Below the pieces are notes generated by a model. That model worked only from the letters and a program-made list of their open reading frames with translations, did no database searches and was not told the origin of the DNA. A program made the position numbers and the translations under genes. Of a DNA stretch of 64,000 nt, positions 21,356 through 34,023 are shown one piece after another. The DNA lies in contig NZ_CP033367.1 in the NCBI RefSeq assembly GCF_013170845.1, positions 1,178,001-1,242,000 of the forward strand, given 5' to 3'. Source of the DNA: Mesorhizobium loti R88b. GTDB lineage: Bacteria; Pseudomonadota; Alphaproteobacteria; Rhizobiales; Rhizobiaceae. The stretch's first letter is position 1. Every line of letters starts with the position of its first letter.

Positions 21356-21652
21356 ATGAAGAACGTCACCTTGGCCATGGACGAGGCTCTGCTTGAACAG
21401 GCGCGAGGCCTTGCCGAACGTCGCAAGACGACGCTCAACGCCCTCATTCGTTCCCTGCTTGCGCATGAAGTCGAGCAGGAAGACCGGATTGCCTGGGCGC
21501 GGGAAGGTATGCGCAGGCTCATGGCCGAAACTCCGCTCGACCTGGGCCCCGCATACAAATGGAGTCGGGACGAGATCTATGCTGAACGAGAAGATAGAAT
21601 GCTTTCTCGACTCGAACGTCCTCCTGTACGCGGCTTCGGAGAGGACAAATGA
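21356..21652 (+). CDS. VapB-type antitoxin, ribbon-helix-helix
   Basis: A 98-residue protein. The N-terminal half M-K-N-V-T-L-A-M-D-E-A-L-L-E-Q-A-R-G-L-A followed by K-T-T-L-N-A-L-I-R-S-L-L is a strand-helix-helix DNA-binding fold. The charged C-terminus (W-S-R-D-E-I-Y-A-E-R-E-D-R) would wrap the toxin and block its active site. It overlaps the downstream PIN toxin by 74 bases. ATG 21356 is chosen over 21341 because it begins the family's N-terminal strand. Lower local GC upstream suggests acquired DNA. Confidence 0.85.
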   Translation: MKNVTLAMDEALLEQARGLAERRKTTLNALIRSLLAHEVEQEDRIAWAREGMRRLMAETPLDLGPAYKWSRDEIYAEREDRMLSRLERPPVRGFGEDK

Positions 21653-21995
21653 TCCCCGCCGACACGACATCGCAGAAAGGCTTGTGCTCGAGACCGCTTT
21701 TGGCGTCTCCGGGCAGACGCTGGCTGAGTTCGCGAATGTCGCCCGGCGAAAATCCGTCTCTGCCGATGCCGTTGTCGACCAGTGGCTGGTGTTTCTCGGC
21801 ACGCTCCCTTTTGTCCCGGTCGATCAGGACTATGTCATCGCCGGGCTGCGCGTCGCGCGGCGCTACCAGCTCAAATATTACGACGCAGCGCTCCTCGCTG
21901 CCGCTGAGCGCCTCGGCGCGCCGATTTTCTACACCGAAGATCTCAACCACAACCAGGTTTATGGCTCGGTCCGAGCCGTCAATCCTTTCTTGTAA
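21579..21995 (+). CDS. VapC-type PIN-domain toxin
   Basis: A 138-residue PIN-domain ribonuclease of the VapBC type, expected to cleave tRNA or rRNA when free of antitoxin. The acidic active-site residues are present: D in F-L-D-S-N-V-L-L-Y near residue 11, E in T-L-A-E-F-A-N-V, D in Y-Y-D-A-A-L-L-A-A-A and E-D in I-F-Y-T-E-D-L-N. It starts within the antitoxin gene in another frame (ATG 21579). It lies 27 bases before sucD, so module and TCA gene share a transcript or are very close. Confidence 0.87.
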   Translation: MLNEKIECFLDSNVLLYAASERTNDPRRHDIAERLVLETAFGVSGQTLAEFANVARRKSVSADAVVDQWLVFLGTLPFVPVDQDYVIAGLRVARRYQLKYYDAALLAAAERLGAPIFYTEDLNHNQVYGSVRAVNPFL

Positions 21996-22022
21996 TCGCT
22001 GAATTCAGAGGCGTAATCACCC

Positions 22023-22925
22023 ATGTCCATTCTCGTCGACAAGAACACCAAGGTGCTGGTGCAGGGCCTGACCGGCAAGACCGGCACGTTCCACACCGAA
22101 CAGGCATTGGCCTATCACGGCACCAAGATGGTGGGTGGCATCCATCCCAAGAAGGGCGGCGAGACCTGGACCGGGTCGAAGGGCGAGAGCCTGCCGATCT
22201 TCGCCACCGTCGCCGAGGGCAAGGCAAAGACCGGCGCCAATGCGTCCGTCGTCTATGTGCCGCCGGCGGGTGCCGCCGAAGCCATCCTGGAAGCGATCGA
22301 GGCGGAAATTCCGCTGATCATCTGCATCACCGAAGGCATCCCGGTGATGGACATGATCAAGGTCAAGGCGCGGCTCGACCGCTCGACCTCCCGGCTGATC
22401 GGGCCGAACTGCCCGGGCGTGCTCACCCCCAATGAATGCAAGATCGGCATCATGCCCGGAAACATCTTCCGCAAGGGCTCGGTCGGCGTTGTTTCGCGCT
22501 CGGGAACACTTACCTATGAGGCAGTGTTCCAGACCACCAATGTCGGCCTCGGCCAGACCACCGCGGTCGGCATTGGCGGCGATCCCGTCAAAGGCACCGA
22601 ATTCATCGACGTGCTGGAGATGTTCCTCGCCGACGACGAGACCAAGTCGATCATCATGATCGGTGAGATCGGCGGTTCGGCCGAGGAAGACGCCGCGCAG
22701 TTCCTCAAGGACGAAGCCAAGCGTGGCCGCAAAAAGCCGATGGCCGGCTTCATCGCCGGGCGCACCGCGCCGGCGGGCCGCACCATGGGCCATGCGGGTG
22801 CGGTCATCTCGGGCGGCAAGGGCGGTGCGGAAGACAAGATCGCGGCGATGGAATCGGCCGGCATCAAGGTCTCGCCGTCACCTGCACGGCTCGGCACGAC
22901 GCTGGTTGAAGCCATCAAGGGCTGA
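22023..22925 (+). CDS. sucD: Succinyl-CoA synthetase alpha subunit
   Basis: Subunit that binds CoA and carries the phosphohistidine. It has 300 residues; the N-terminal CoA-binding Rossmann domain includes [12 protein letters not shown], and the phosphorylated His is H257 in [21 protein letters not shown] and [10 protein letters not shown] are typical signatures. It is separated from sucC by four inserted genes and followed by sucA. Confidence 0.98.
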   Translation: MSILVDKNTKVLVQGLTGKTGTFHTEQALAYHGTKMVGGIHPKKGGETWTGSKGESLPIFATVAEGKAKTGANASVVYVPPAGAAEAILEAIEAEIPLIICITEGIPVMDMIKVKARLDRSTSRLIGPNCPGVLTPNECKIGIMPGNIFRKGSVGVVSRSGTLTYEAVFQTTNVGLGQTTAVGIGGDPVKGTEFIDVLEMFLADDETKSIIMIGEIGGSAEEDAAQFLKDEAKRGRKKPMAGFIAGRTAPAGRTMGHAGAVISGGKGGAEDKIAAMESAGIKVSPSPARLGTTLVEAIKG

Positions 22926-23061
22926 ACCGCGCGCTGATTGTTGGAATGAGAGCCAACGGCGGTTCGTTGGCTTTGAGGGGACAAGAAGGGCGGGTGAACC
23001 GCCCGCTATCGCGGCCCTGCCGCAAACGCAAGGAGACGGAGCCAGGCTCCGCTGAAACGAC

Positions 23062-26049
<2,988 letters not shown>

Positions 26050-26079
26050 CAGAACCCGACCAAAAAACGGACAGGCACA

Positions 26080-27366
26080 ATGGCTACCGAAATCCGCGTC
26101 CCCACTCTCGGCGAATCCGTCACCGAGGCGACCGTCGGCAAATGGTTCAAGAAGGTTGGCGACGCCATTGCCGTCGACGAGCCTTTGGTCGAACTCGAAA
26201 CCGACAAGGTGACGGTGGAGGTGCCTGCCGCCGCCGCTGGCACGCTGGGCGAAATCACCGTCAAGGAAGGTGAGACCGTCGGTGTCGGCGCGCTGCTCGG
26301 ATCGATCTCGGCCGGTGGCGCCGCTGCTCCGGCAACCAAGCCACAGGCGGTGTCGCAGGCATCGAGCCCCGACGCGGCGCACACGACCAAGCAGGCCGCG
26401 GCCGAGACCGCCAAGATCGCCGGTGATGCCGGCGCGGTCGAGCCGCGCAGCATGCCGCCGGCACCCGCCGCCGCCAAACTGATCGCCGAGAACAATCTGT
26501 CGGTCGACCAGGTCTCCGGCTCGGGCAAGCGCGGTCAGGTGCTGAAGGGCGACGTTCTCGACGCCATCTCCAAGGGCGCGCCGTCGCAGCCGGCCGAAAC
26601 GCCGAGGGCCGCACCCGCACCGGCGGCGCCGATTGCCGTGCGTGCGCCGTCCTCGGGCGACGATGCCTCGCGCGAAGAGCGCGTGCGCATGACCAAGCTG
26701 CGCCAGACCATCGCGCGCCGTCTTAAGGAAGCGCAGTCGACCGCCGCCATGCTGACCACCTTCAACGAGGTCGACATGTCAGCGGTGATGGCGCTGAGGA
26801 GCAAATACAAGGATGTGTTCGAGAAGAAGCACGGCGTGAAGCTCGGCTTCATGGGCTTCTTCACCAAGGCGGTGACGCATGCCTTGAAGGAAATCCCCTC
26901 GGTCAATGCCGAGATCGACGGCACCGACATCATCTTCAAGAACTACGCCCATATCGGCGTCGCGGTCGGCACCGAGAAAGGCCTCGTCGTGCCGGTCGTG
27001 CGCGATGCTGACCAGATGTCGATCGCCGAGATCGAGAAGGATATCGGCCGGCTGGGCATCGCCGCGCGCGACGGCAAGCTGTCGGTCGCCGACATGCAGG
27101 GCGGCACGTTCACGATTTCCAACGGGGGCGTCTATGGCTCGCTGATGTCGACGCCGATCCTCAACGCCCCGCAGTCGGGCATTCTGGGCATGCACAAGAT
27201 CCAGGACCGGCCCGTCGTGGTCGGCGGCCAGATCGTGATCCGGCCGATGATGTATCTGGCGCTCAGCTACGATCACCGCATCGTCGACGGCAAGGAAGCG
27301 GTGACCTTCCTGGTGCGCGTCAAGGAAAGCCTGGAGGATCCGGAACGGCTGGTGCTCGATCTCTAG
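26080..27366 (+). CDS. sucB: 2-oxoglutarate dehydrogenase E2 component (dihydrolipoyl succinyltransferase)
   Basis: Core acyltransferase of the 2-oxoglutarate dehydrogenase complex, 428 residues. The lipoyl domain at 2-77 carries the lipoylated Lys43 in E-T-D-K-V. An Ala/Pro linker leads to the peripheral-subunit-binding domain near 127-165. The catalytic domain ends with H399 and D403 in S-Y-D-H-R-I-V-D-G. It follows sucA by 30 bases. lpdA, the E3 gene, is about 1.9 kb further, after three other genes. Confidence 0.98.
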   Translation: MATEIRVPTLGESVTEATVGKWFKKVGDAIAVDEPLVELETDKVTVEVPAAAAGTLGEITVKEGETVGVGALLGSISAGGAAAPATKPQAVSQASSPDAAHTTKQAAAETAKIAGDAGAVEPRSMPPAPAAAKLIAENNLSVDQVSGSGKRGQVLKGDVLDAISKGAPSQPAETPRAAPAPAAPIAVRAPSSGDDASREERVRMTKLRQTIARRLKEAQSTAAMLTTFNEVDMSAVMALRSKYKDVFEKKHGVKLGFMGFFTKAVTHALKEIPSVNAEIDGTDIIFKNYAHIGVAVGTEKGLVVPVVRDADQMSIAEIEKDIGRLGIAARDGKLSVADMQGGTFTISNGGVYGSLMSTPILNAPQSGILGMHKIQDRPVVVGGQIVIRPMMYLALSYDHRIVDGKEAVTFLVRVKESLEDPERLVLDL

Positions 27367-27374
27367 GGTTGCAC

Positions 27375-27956
27375 GTGGCTGAAACTGTCGAGCCAATCGA
27401 TCTGTTCGAGCTTGTGACGACAGGCCGGGCAGGGCCTGTCGAGCTCGGTAAAAGCAGCCGTGAAACGGTTCGAGGTTTGATCGACCCAGAGGATGTGCGG
27501 GCGGATAATCATTTTCGCCACGGCGACACCGAATCCGCTTGGTGCATCTACGGCACGAATTGCGAGTTCTTCTTCGGTCCTGATTTTCGCTTGCGGTCGA
27601 TTAGCGTCGAACCTGTTTTTGGAAGATTGCGACCGGGTGGAATGATGGCGACTTGGCATGGCCATCTGGACGTCGATGTGGGCCGGCATCCAGTAACCTT
27701 TGGAGGCGCAAAACCGATAGCCATCCATACTTTGCCCAAGGCACTTCAGTTCCTGAACAAGAGCGAATTCAAGTGGGCAATCGGCGGCGGTCGTGAGCGC
27801 GACGTTTATATCGAACTGGTGGAGAGTTCTCGCCTCTTGACCATCAAGTATGAAGTGAACGCGCTTCCGGTCGACAGGAATGAAAATGTTGCGTTCGAGA
27901 TAGACTATTTTCTGTCGACGATCTTCATCCTCGATCAAGCTGTTCAAGGTGGATAG
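27375..27956 (+). CDS. Hypothetical protein of unknown function
   Basis: About 193 residues, beginning GTG at 27375 (A-G-G-G lies six bases before; an in-frame TTG at 27369 is the alternative). The protein is soluble. The stretch S-S-R-E-T-V-R-G-L-I-D-P-E-D-V, then W-C-I-Y-G-T-N-C-E-F-F-F and L-R-S-I-S-V-E, loosely resembles small proteins of the polymorphic-toxin immunity type, which is only a suggestion. Codon use is less biased to G/C at third positions than in sucB, hinting at transfer. It lies eight bases after sucB. Confidence 0.65.
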   Translation: MAETVEPIDLFELVTTGRAGPVELGKSSRETVRGLIDPEDVRADNHFRHGDTESAWCIYGTNCEFFFGPDFRLRSISVEPVFGRLRPGGMMATWHGHLDVDVGRHPVTFGGAKPIAIHTLPKALQFLNKSEFKWAIGGGRERDVYIELVESSRLLTIKYEVNALPVDRNENVAFEIDYFLSTIFILDQAVQGG

Positions 27957-27958
27957 CA

Positions 27959-28474
27959 GTGACGATCCGATCTTTCTTGTCCGAAAGCCTGTCGACCGCA
28001 TCGATAACGGTCGGCGCGGTGATGATAACAGCGATCGCCCATGCCGCCTGCCCGATCGAACTCGCCGTCTATGGCGGCGCCCAGAGCGGCAGCGAGATGG
28101 ATTTTACGCCGACCGGCACCTCGGCTGTTGTCACCAACTCTTTCCGGATGATCCTCGACAACAATGTGGTGCTGAACGGCATTGTGATGTGGAGCTCGGG
28201 CGAAGCGCGGCCGAACGGCTCCTTGATGTACAAATGCCCGGAGGGCGATGTCACCGGCGGCGAACTTGCCGCCTGCACGTTGTGGAACGGTGTGATCTAT
28301 ACGTCGGATGACAAGGGTGCGATCGGGCTCTTGCCGGCGCAGGGCGTCGATGCGCCGAAGACACTGATCCTTCCCGACCTTGGGCCGTCCTTGCGGCATT
28401 CGCTGGCCTATGGCGGCAGCGGATTTTCGAAAGTGCCGTCGGATGTGTTTACGCTGAAGGGATGCCAGGAATGA
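27959..28474 (+). CDS. Hypothetical exported protein
   Basis: A 171-residue protein starting at GTG 27959, two bases after the previous stop. Residues 1-29 form a signal peptide (A-V-M-I-T-A-I-A-H-A, cleavage before A-C-P-I-E-L). The mature part has four cysteines, probably two disulfides, and no recognised domain. Its end overlaps the SDR start (ATGA), so it is translated as part of the same unit. Confidence 0.68.
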   Translation: MTIRSFLSESLSTASITVGAVMITAIAHAACPIELAVYGGAQSGSEMDFTPTGTSAVVTNSFRMILDNNVVLNGIVMWSSGEARPNGSLMYKCPEGDVTGGELAACTLWNGVIYTSDDKGAIGLLPAQGVDAPKTLILPDLGPSLRHSLAYGGSGFSKVPSDVFTLKGCQE

Positions 28475-29226
28475 GCGAAGCGCAAAAGGTGCTGCTGGTC
28501 ACTGGCGGCAGCCGCGGCATCGGCGCCGCCGTCTGCCGACAGGGGTCCAAGGCTGGCTATCGCCTGGCAATCAATTTTGCCTCGAACCAGGCAGCCGCCG
28601 ACGCGCTGGTCGCCGAGATCAAGGCTGACGGCGGCGACGCTTTCGCGGTCAAGGGCGATGTCGGCAGCGAGGCCGACATCCTGGCCATCTTCGAAGCGGT
28701 GGACCGCACCTGGGGCCGGCTCGAGGCCTTCGTCAACAATGCCGGCATCGTCGATGCCAAGGCCCGCGTCGACGAGATGAGCGCGGCGCGCCTCGAACGC
28801 ATGATGCGTATCAATGTCGTCGGGTCGATCCTGTGCGCCCGCGAAGCGGTCAAGCGCATGTCGACCCGCCATGGCGGGTCGGGCGGATCGATCGTCAACC
28901 TTTCTTCGGCCGCGGCGGTGCTGGGCGCGCCGGACAATTATGTCGATTATGCCGCCTCCAAGGGCGCCATCGACACGTTCACTGTCGGGCTTGCCCGCGA
29001 GGTCGCCGCCGAAGGCATCCGCGTCAACGCGGTGCGGCCGGGCATCATCGACACCGACATCCATGCTTCCGGCGGGCAGCCGGACCGGGTGGCGCTGATC
29101 CAGGACTCGCTGCCGATGAAAAGAGCCGGCACCGCCGATGAAGTAGCGGGAGCGATTCTCTATCTTCTATCCGACGCCGCATCCTATACGACAGGCGCGA
29201 TCCTGAATGTCAGCGGCGGCCGCTGA
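28471..29226 (+). CDS. Short-chain dehydrogenase/reductase (SDR) family oxidoreductase
   Basis: Classical SDR of 251 residues. The NAD(P)-binding motif T-G-G-S-R-G-I-G is at about residues 11-18, N-N-A-G near 87-90, the catalytic Ser in N-L-S-S-A-A and Tyr-Lys in Y-A-A-S-K. The basic residue after the glycine motif (T-G-G-S-R) is compatible with NADP. The substrate is unknown. Start ATG 28471 is chosen over 28462 for its overlap with the previous stop. It lies 23 bases before lpdA. Confidence 0.9.
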   Translation: MSEAQKVLLVTGGSRGIGAAVCRQGSKAGYRLAINFASNQAAADALVAEIKADGGDAFAVKGDVGSEADILAIFEAVDRTWGRLEAFVNNAGIVDAKARVDEMSAARLERMMRINVVGSILCAREAVKRMSTRHGGSGGSIVNLSSAAAVLGAPDNYVDYAASKGAIDTFTVGLAREVAAEGIRVNAVRPGIIDTDIHASGGQPDRVALIQDSLPMKRAGTADEVAGAILYLLSDAASYTTGAILNVSGGR

Positions 29227-29249
29227 GCGCCAAGCAAAGGGAAACAAAC

Positions 29250-30656
29250 ATGGCTTATGACGTCGTTATCATCGGATCGGGACCGGGCGGCTATGTCTGC
29301 GCCATCAAGGCGGCTCAGCTTGGTTTGAAGGTCGCGGTGGTCGAGAAGAACGCGACCTTCGGCGGCACCTGCCTCAACATCGGCTGCATCCCGTCCAAGG
29401 CACTGCTTTACGCCTCCGAAATGTTCGCCGAGGCCGGCCATTCCTTCGATACGCTTGGCGTCGAGATCGCCGCACCCAAGCTCAATTTGAAGAAGATGAT
29501 GGCGCACAAGGATGCGACCGTTTCGTCCAACGTCAACGGCGTCGCCTTCCTGTTCAAGAAGAACAAGATCGACAGTTTTCGCGGCACCGGCAAGGTGGTG
29601 GCGGCGGGCAAGGTCTCGGTCACCTCCGAAGACGGCAAGGTCGAGGAGATCGAAACCAAGAACATCGTCATTGCCACCGGGTCCGATGTCGCCGGCATTC
29701 CCGGCGTCAAGGTCGACATCGATGAGAAGGTGATTGTCTCGTCGACCGGTGCGCTGTCGCTGGAGAAGGTTCCCGGTCATCTGGTTGTGGTCGGCGGCGG
29801 CGTCATCGGGCTGGAGCTCGGCTCGGTGTGGGCGCGGCTCGGCGCCAGGGTCACCGTGGTCGAGTTCCTCGACACCATTTTGGGCGGCATGGACGGCGAG
29901 GTCTCCAAGCAGTTCCAGCGCCTGCTGTCCAAGCAGGGTTTTGAGTTCAAGCTCGGCGCCAAGGTCACCGGTGTGGCCAAGGCCAAGAAGGGCGCGACTG
30001 TCACCTTCGAGCCGGTCAAGGGCGGTGCGGCTGAGACCATCGATGCCGACGTCGTGTTGATTTCGACCGGCCGTCGCGCTTTCTCCGACAGTCTCGGCTT
30101 GAAGGAAGCGGGTGTCGAGGTCGACGAGCGCGGCCGGGTCAAGACCGATGCCCATCTGCGGACCAACGTGCCCGGCATCTACGCCATCGGCGATGTCATC
30201 GCCGGACCGATGCTGGCGCACAAGGCCGAGGACGAGGGCGTGGCTGTCGCCGAAACCATTGCCGGCCAGGCCGGCCATGTGAATTACGATGTCATTCCGA
30301 GCGTCGTCTACACCAGCCCGGAAATCGCTTCGGTCGGCAAGACCGAGGAAGAGCTGAAAAAAGCCGGCATCGACTACAAGGTCGGGAAGTTTCCGTTCAG
30401 CGCCAATGGCCGGGCACGCGCCATGCTGCACACCGACGGTTTCGTGAAGATCCTCGCCGACAAGACGACCGATCGTGTGCTCGGCGTGCACATTGTCGGC
30501 TTCGGCGCCGGCGAGATGATCCACGAGGCGGCGGTGCTTATGGAGTTCGGCGGCTCGTCGGAAGATCTCGCCCGCACCACTCACGCCCATCCGACGATGT
30601 CGGAAGCAGTAAAGGAAGCGGCGCTGGCGACGTTCTTCAAGCCGATCCATATTTAA
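29250..30656 (+). CDS. lpdA: Dihydrolipoyl dehydrogenase (E3)
   Basis: FAD flavoprotein that reoxidises dihydrolipoamide of SucB with NAD. It is 468 residues with an FAD motif G-S-G-P-G-G-Y at 9-15, redox-active Cys41 and Cys46 in C-L-N-I-G-C, an NAD-binding [10 protein letters not shown] and the active-site His447 in H-A-H-P-T-M-S-E. It ends the TCA block and is followed by a strong intrinsic terminator. Confidence 0.98.
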   Translation: MAYDVVIIGSGPGGYVCAIKAAQLGLKVAVVEKNATFGGTCLNIGCIPSKALLYASEMFAEAGHSFDTLGVEIAAPKLNLKKMMAHKDATVSSNVNGVAFLFKKNKIDSFRGTGKVVAAGKVSVTSEDGKVEEIETKNIVIATGSDVAGIPGVKVDIDEKVIVSSTGALSLEKVPGHLVVVGGGVIGLELGSVWARLGARVTVVEFLDTILGGMDGEVSKQFQRLLSKQGFEFKLGAKVTGVAKAKKGATVTFEPVKGGAAETIDADVVLISTGRRAFSDSLGLKEAGVEVDERGRVKTDAHLRTNVPGIYAIGDVIAGPMLAHKAEDEGVAVAETIAGQAGHVNYDVIPSVVYTSPEIASVGKTEEELKKAGIDYKVGKFPFSANGRARAMLHTDGFVKILADKTTDRVLGVHIVGFGAGEMIHEAAVLMEFGGSSEDLARTTHAHPTMSEAVKEAALATFFKPIHI

Positions 30657-30692
30657 AGCACCCAGCGAACCCGTAGCCATCATCGCAAACAA

Positions 30693-30724
30693 AACGGCCC
30701 GCCTTTCAGCGGGCCGTTCGTATT
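30693..30724 (+). terminator. Intrinsic terminator of the suc-lpdA block
   Basis: AACGGCCCGC (30693-30702) and GCGGGCCGTT (30709-30718) form a perfect 10-bp stem with a 6-base loop, followed by CGTATTT. It also lies beyond the 3' end of the convergent gene at 30739 and may serve both strands. Confidence 0.85.
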
Positions 30725-30738
30725 TGATGTCCAGCCGA

Positions 30739-31107
30739 TCAGTTGGCCGGTGCAGGCGCGGGAGCCGGAGCTGGCGCGGGTGCCGGGGCAGGAGCCGGGG
30801 CTGGTGCAGGCGCCGGAGCGGGTGCAGGAGCCGGAGCTGGGGCCGGCGTAGCGGGCTTCATCGGTTCAGCCGGTGCTGGCGCTGGGGCCGGTGTACTGGC
30901 CGCCGGTGGCTCGGCGGGTGCCGGATGCTCGCCGCTTCTGCCGAAAACGTAGTATGCGACTATAGCCAGGATAACCACGACCAGCGCAATCAGCCAAGGG
31001 CTGCCGCCGCCGCCCGACTGGACGACCGTGGTGCGGTCAACGCGTGGGTCCGTGCCTGTCGGCGGAACCGGATTGAAGGGGTCATTTGGATTTGGTGCAT
31101 TCGCCAT
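30739..31107 (-). CDS. Membrane-anchored protein with a long Ala-Pro repeat
   Basis: A 122-residue protein: a hydrophilic N-terminus rich in Asn and Pro, one membrane segment at about 37-55 (P-W-L-I-A-L-V-V-V-I-L-A-I-V), then a C-terminal half that is almost only Ala-Pro dipeptides, about 17 in a row. Such AP repeats form a stiff extended rod, as in TonB-like and other periplasm-spanning proteins. The underlying DNA is a degenerate hexamer repeat prone to length change. The function is unknown. Confidence 0.75.
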   Translation of the reverse strand: MANAPNPNDPFNPVPPTGTDPRVDRTTVVQSGGGGSPWLIALVVVILAIVAYYVFGRSGEHPAPAEPPAASTPAPAPAPAEPMKPATPAPAPAPAPAPAPAPAPAPAPAPAPAPAPAPAPAN

Positions 31108-31233
31108 AAAGTTGTCCTCCGCGAAATGAAATGATCAATCAACAGCCATCAACGCGCGATGGTTGAATGGGTTTCACGCTAGGAAAGGAAAACGCCGAAA
31201 ACGCGGCGTTTGAGCCCTTCCGCCGTCGCCGAC

Positions 31234-32301
31234 TCAATTGACGGCGGTGACAGTATAGCCGGCTTTGCGAAAATCCTCGACCAGTCCCTGCGGACCGGGA
31301 AGGTGCAGGGCGCCGACCGCCATGAAGGCATTGCCCCTGGCCAGGATCGGCTCGGCGTGATCGACCATCACCTCGTTGCGGCTGGTGATCATGGTTTCCT
31401 CGAAGGCCGCGTAGCCCGCGGGATCGTTCTGCTCTTCCGGCATGGCGGCGCGAAACAATGGCCAGAACATGCCGGTGTCGCCGCGCTGGTATAGCAGGAT
31501 CATGGTCTCGTTGATGTCGTTGACCTTGTCGCCCAGCTTCAGCGTGTCGACCAGGCCCTTCATGTGGAAGGCGAGCGGCAGCGAGGCCATGGCGCGCAAC
31601 TGGCTCTCGGCGGTTTCCAAACCCTCCACCGGCTTGCCGGCTGCCTTGGCGCCCTCGGCCAGCTTGACGTCGAGCACCGGCGCGCCGCCGGACTGGCGGG
31701 CGAGTTCGCAGGCCGGCAGAGCCATCATGGCCGACAGCATCCAGGGCTTCATCTTGGCAACGGTTGCCGGCGGGATGCCGCGCGCATCGAGCGCTGCATT
31801 CATGGCGGCCGCCTCGTCCGGCGTCAGCAAGGACGACAGCGTGGTGGAGTCGGTGAACATCATCAGGTCCGGCTCCTTCAGCATCGCCGCCATCATCTTC
31901 TGCTTGTCGAGCACGTCGGTGGTTTCGATGATGATGGTGCCGGCGGCGTCAAAAGCCTTCTGCGCGACCGGCGGCAGCGTGGTGACGCGCGGGTCGGTCA
32001 TATGCATGGTGCCGAACAGGTAGGATGGTTGTTCGCCGGACTTTTCCAGCTTCCAGAGCAGGCCCTTGCCGTTGAGCGTGGCGGCGGCTTCCGCTTCGAT
32101 CTTGCTGTAGGTGGCAGGGTCGCTCTTCTGCAGGGCCGACAGCATGTCGGCACCGGTGCAGGTCGGGATTTCCGCGTGCGCCTTGCCGGCCGCGAACAGC
32201 AGGACGGCGAGGAAGGACAGGAAAAACAGCACGTTGAGCGCGATAAGCAGCTTCAGCGACAGGGAAGCTGCACGGTCGGCGATGGCGATGACGCGTTTCA
32301 T
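31234..32301 (-). CDS. TraB/GumN family protein
   Basis: A 355-residue protein with an N-terminal membrane or signal segment (about 13-40) and a TraB/GumN-type domain. The first conserved motif is Y-L-F-G-T-M-H-M-T-D-P-R and the last is M-A-V-G-A-L-H-L-P-G-P-Q-G-L-V, giving the paired G-x-x-H signatures of this Tiki/EreA-like metalloprotease superfamily. It may be a periplasmic or membrane-bound hydrolase; its substrate is not known. Confidence 0.87.
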   Translation of the reverse strand: MKRVIAIADRAASLSLKLLIALNVLFFLSFLAVLLFAAGKAHAEIPTCTGADMLSALQKSDPATYSKIEAEAAATLNGKGLLWKLEKSGEQPSYLFGTMHMTDPRVTTLPPVAQKAFDAAGTIIIETTDVLDKQKMMAAMLKEPDLMMFTDSTTLSSLLTPDEAAAMNAALDARGIPPATVAKMKPWMLSAMMALPACELARQSGGAPVLDVKLAEGAKAAGKPVEGLETAESQLRAMASLPLAFHMKGLVDTLKLGDKVNDINETMILLYQRGDTGMFWPLFRAAMPEEQNDPAGYAAFEETMITSRNEVMVDHAEPILARGNAFMAVGALHLPGPQGLVEDFRKAGYTVTAVN

Positions 32302-32362
32302 AGGCGTTTTCTAACGGTGAAAAGCGGCAAAACGGTTAATTGGAGTGGCGAAATTGAAGGGT

Positions 32363-33301
32363 TTACGCCCTTGGATGGGCCGATTCATAGATTTCGAGCA
32401 GCCTTGCGGTGTCGACGCCGGTATAGATCTGCGTCGTCGACAGGCTGGCGTGACCCAAGAGTTCCTGGATGGTGCGCAGATCGCCGCCACGTCCGAGCAG
32501 ATGCGTGGCGAAGGAGTGGCGCAGCGCGTGCGGCGTTGCGGTGTCGGGCAGGTTGAGGGCCGAGCGCAGTTTTGCCATGTCGCGCTGGATGATAGCCGGG
32601 TTGAGTGGGCCGCCGCGGGCGCCGCGAAACAACAGGCCTTTCGGATCGAGATGATAGGGACAGAGCCTGCGGTATTCAGCGATTGCCCTCAGCGCCACCG
32701 GCAGCACCGGCACCAGCCGCGTCTTGCCGCCCTTGCCGGTGACACGCAGCACGGTGTCGCTCTCCGATGCGAGATCGGCGCCGGCCAAACCAAGCGCTTC
32801 CGAAATGCGCAGGCCGGAGCCATAGAGCAGCGTCAGCACGGCGGCGTTGCGGGCGGCGATCCACGGTTCTTCCGCCAATTGGCCTTCCACGGATACGACA
32901 TGTTTGGCATCACTTGCCGTCAGCGGCTTGGGCAAGGATTTGGGCTGGCGCGGCGCGCGAAGTGCTGCGGCACCGGCCGCATTGGCGAGACCGCGACGCT
33001 CGAGGAAGCGCAGCAGTGAGCGGATGCCGGCGAGACCCCGGCCAAGCGTGCGCGCACCGGCACCACCATTGCGGCGGGCGGCGAGAAAGCCGCGCAAATC
33101 CGCCGGCCGCAGATTGGCGATATCCGAAATGCCGGGCGAGCCGCCGCAATGGCCGGTGAGGAAATGCAGGAACTGGCGCGTGTCGCGCTCATAGGCCTCG
33201 ACGGTTGCGGGCGACAGCCGGCGTTCGCGCGCCAGCATCTTCAGCCAGTTTTCGCGCGCCGCTTGCAGATCGGGCTTCGCCGGGATGAGGAATTCCTGCA
33301 T
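32363..33301 (-). CDS. xerC: Tyrosine recombinase XerC
   Basis: Site-specific recombinase acting at dif, with XerD, to resolve chromosome dimers under FtsK control. From the ATG at 33301 it is 312 residues, with an N-terminal SAM-like core-binding domain (R-R-L-S-P-A-T-V-E-A-Y-E-R-D). The catalytic set is present: R in G-S-G-L-R-I-S-E-A-L, H-x-L-R-H in H-A-L-R-H-S-F-A-T-H-L-L, H in L-L-G-H-A-S-L and Tyr in T-T-Q-I-Y-T. A longer frame to 33361 is rejected for lack of family homology. XerC is preferred over XerD by resemblance only. Confidence 0.88.
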   Translation of the reverse strand: MQEFLIPAKPDLQAARENWLKMLARERRLSPATVEAYERDTRQFLHFLTGHCGGSPGISDIANLRPADLRGFLAARRNGGAGARTLGRGLAGIRSLLRFLERRGLANAAGAAALRAPRQPKSLPKPLTASDAKHVVSVEGQLAEEPWIAARNAAVLTLLYGSGLRISEALGLAGADLASESDTVLRVTGKGGKTRLVPVLPVALRAIAEYRRLCPYHLDPKGLLFRGARGGPLNPAIIQRDMAKLRSALNLPDTATPHALRHSFATHLLGRGGDLRTIQELLGHASLSTTQIYTGVDTARLLEIYESAHPRA

Positions 33302-33423
33302 GGCGGCATTTTCTTGTATTCGGGTTAGGAAGCGGTGAAGAGCGCGTCGTTGAAATGACAACGAGCAATCATTGAAATGACGCCGGGCTGGGGTTAGAGC
33401 AGGGCCAAAGGATATCGAGCCCC

Positions 33424-34023
33424 ATGAGCAAGCCGCAAAACCCCGTCCAGATGGCCGTGATCGGCGCCGCCCACGGCATCAAGGGCGAGCTCAGGGTGAA
33501 AACCTTCACCGGCGAACCGATGGCGCTGGCCGACTATGGGCCGCTTTATGCCAGGGATGGCCGCGCCTTCCAGATAACAGACATCAGGCCCGCCAACACG
33601 GTCGTTGTGGTGCGCTTCAAGGGTGTTGCTGACCGCAATGCCGCCGAAGCGCTCGCCGGCACCGAGCTGTTCGTCGACCGGTCGATGCTGCCCGACGATG
33701 GCGAGGAAGATGAATTCTACCACGCCGACCTGATCGGACTGGAAATCCGCGACGAGACGGGCACTGCCATCGGCAAGGTCGTCGCGGTGCACAATTTCGG
33801 CGGCGGCGACATTCTCGATGTGACGCTTGCCGGGCGCAAGGGCGTGCTGATCCCGTTCACCCAGGCCGCCGTGCCGCAGGTGTCCATCGCCGAGGGTTTC
33901 GTCCGCGTCGACACGGAGGCCGCCGGACTTGTCGAGGACGAGGATGGCGATGCACCGCGCGACGAAGATTTCGACCCGAAGGGCAGGCCGCGCGGACCAC
34001 GCGACGCCGGGGGCAACCGGTGA
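33424..34023 (+). CDS. rimM: Ribosome maturation factor RimM
   Basis: Assists assembly of the 30S head, binding ribosomal protein S19. The 199-residue protein has the N-terminal RimM barrel ([14 protein letters not shown]) and the PRC-barrel domain with [17 protein letters not shown]. An acidic C-terminal tail of about 35 residues is extra compared with enterobacterial RimM and is common in rhizobia. It overlaps trmD by GTGA. Confidence 0.96.
   Translation: MSKPQNPVQMAVIGAAHGIKGELRVKTFTGEPMALADYGPLYARDGRAFQITDIRPANTVVVVRFKGVADRNAAEALAGTELFVDRSMLPDDGEEDEFYHADLIGLEIRDETGTAIGKVVAVHNFGGGDILDVTLAGRKGVLIPFTQAAVPQVSIAEGFVRVDTEAAGLVEDEDGDAPRDEDFDPKGRPRGPRDAGGNR

Noticed and set aside
30743..30952. 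Ala-Gly repeat ORF on the plus strand
   Set aside because: It is only the antisense reading of the Ala-Pro repeat of the minus-strand gene.
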